Shown here: positions 6,058-6,227 of the stretch, piece by piece
Layout: every line of letters begins with the position of its first letter
Numbering within the stretch: position 1 is the stretch's first letter
DNA from: Lachnoclostridium phytofermentans
Lineage (GTDB): Bacteria; Bacillota; Clostridia; Lachnospirales; Lachnospiraceae
Direction of reading: 5' to 3'
Length of the DNA: 6,227 nt
NCBI GenBank assembly: GCA_003526525.1
Contig: DPVV01000278.1
Span: 1-6,227, forward strand
Program-made: the position numbers and the translations under genes
Notes under the pieces: model-generated
The model's input: only the letters and a program-made list of their open reading frames with translations
Database searches by the model: none
What the model was told of the DNA's origin: nothing

Positions 6058-6227
6058 GATATTTAATCCTAATTTTATTTTTATTATTTCATTCGAAAAT
6101 ACATATATGTAATATCATGGGTAAAATACATTGTTTTTACTAAACCCATTGCATTTATTTATAATTTCATATAATGGTTTAAACATTAAAATAAGCCCAC
6201 TGATATTTGATATACCCCCTGTCAAGT

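Noticed and set aside
6117..6149. Imperfect inverted repeat ATGGGTAAAA / TTTTAC plus CCCAT upstream of the Big_2 promoter
   Set aside because: The pairing needs a 4-5 base bulge and is short and AT-rich, with no T-tract and no clear relation to the promoter 60 bases away.
1..6227. CRISPR array, tRNA/rRNA, riboswitch, phage or toxin-antitoxin system
   Set aside because: No regularly spaced direct repeats, no cloverleaf or rRNA-like conserved sequence, no known aptamer core and no fitting protein pair were seen on either strand.

Overview
The window looks like chromosomal DNA of a low-GC Gram-positive bacterium, most likely a member of Clostridia close to Lachnospiraceae. The evidence is the strong AT bias, GGAGG-type ribosome binding sites, sigma-A-like promoters, rho-independent hairpin terminators, a DUF5050-type lipoprotein, a Big_2-domain secreted protein and a clostridial-style chemotaxis receptor. 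The species assignment is inference; no marker gene is present.

Layout from left to right: (1) the left edge carries what looks like the promoter and Shine-Dalgarno site of a minus-strand gene lying outside the window; (2) a minus-strand lipoprotein with a predicted seven-repeat beta-propeller (188-1315) has a strong terminator behind it and two tandem promoters in front; (3) a 570-base intergenic region holds those promoters, an AT-rich stretch with nothing recognisable and an unusual C-rich island; (4) a minus-strand two-helix membrane protein of unknown function (1886-2236) ends at a terminator with two competing 5' arms; (5) a plus-strand chemotaxis receptor (2406-3473) keeps its cytoplasmic signalling module but has lost its sensor domain and membrane anchor; (6) a plus-strand DUF362 protein (3673-4599) is flanked by terminators; (7) a minus-strand secreted protein (4824-6002) has two Big_2 domains and a duplicated C-terminal module, with a very good promoter.

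The genes do not form one operon. Most intact genes have their own promoter-like sequence, and terminators separate the units. The three minus-strand genes are much more AT-rich than the two plus-strand genes. Two of them encode exported proteins and the third a membrane protein, which suggests a cell-surface accessory cargo interleaved with older chromosomal genes. I see no CRISPR array, RNA gene, transposase, phage gene or toxin-antitoxin pair, and no convincing new multi-gene system. The points most worth a second look are the decapitated receptor, the compositional mosaic, the C-rich island, the competing terminator arms and the duplicated C-terminal module of the Big_2 protein.
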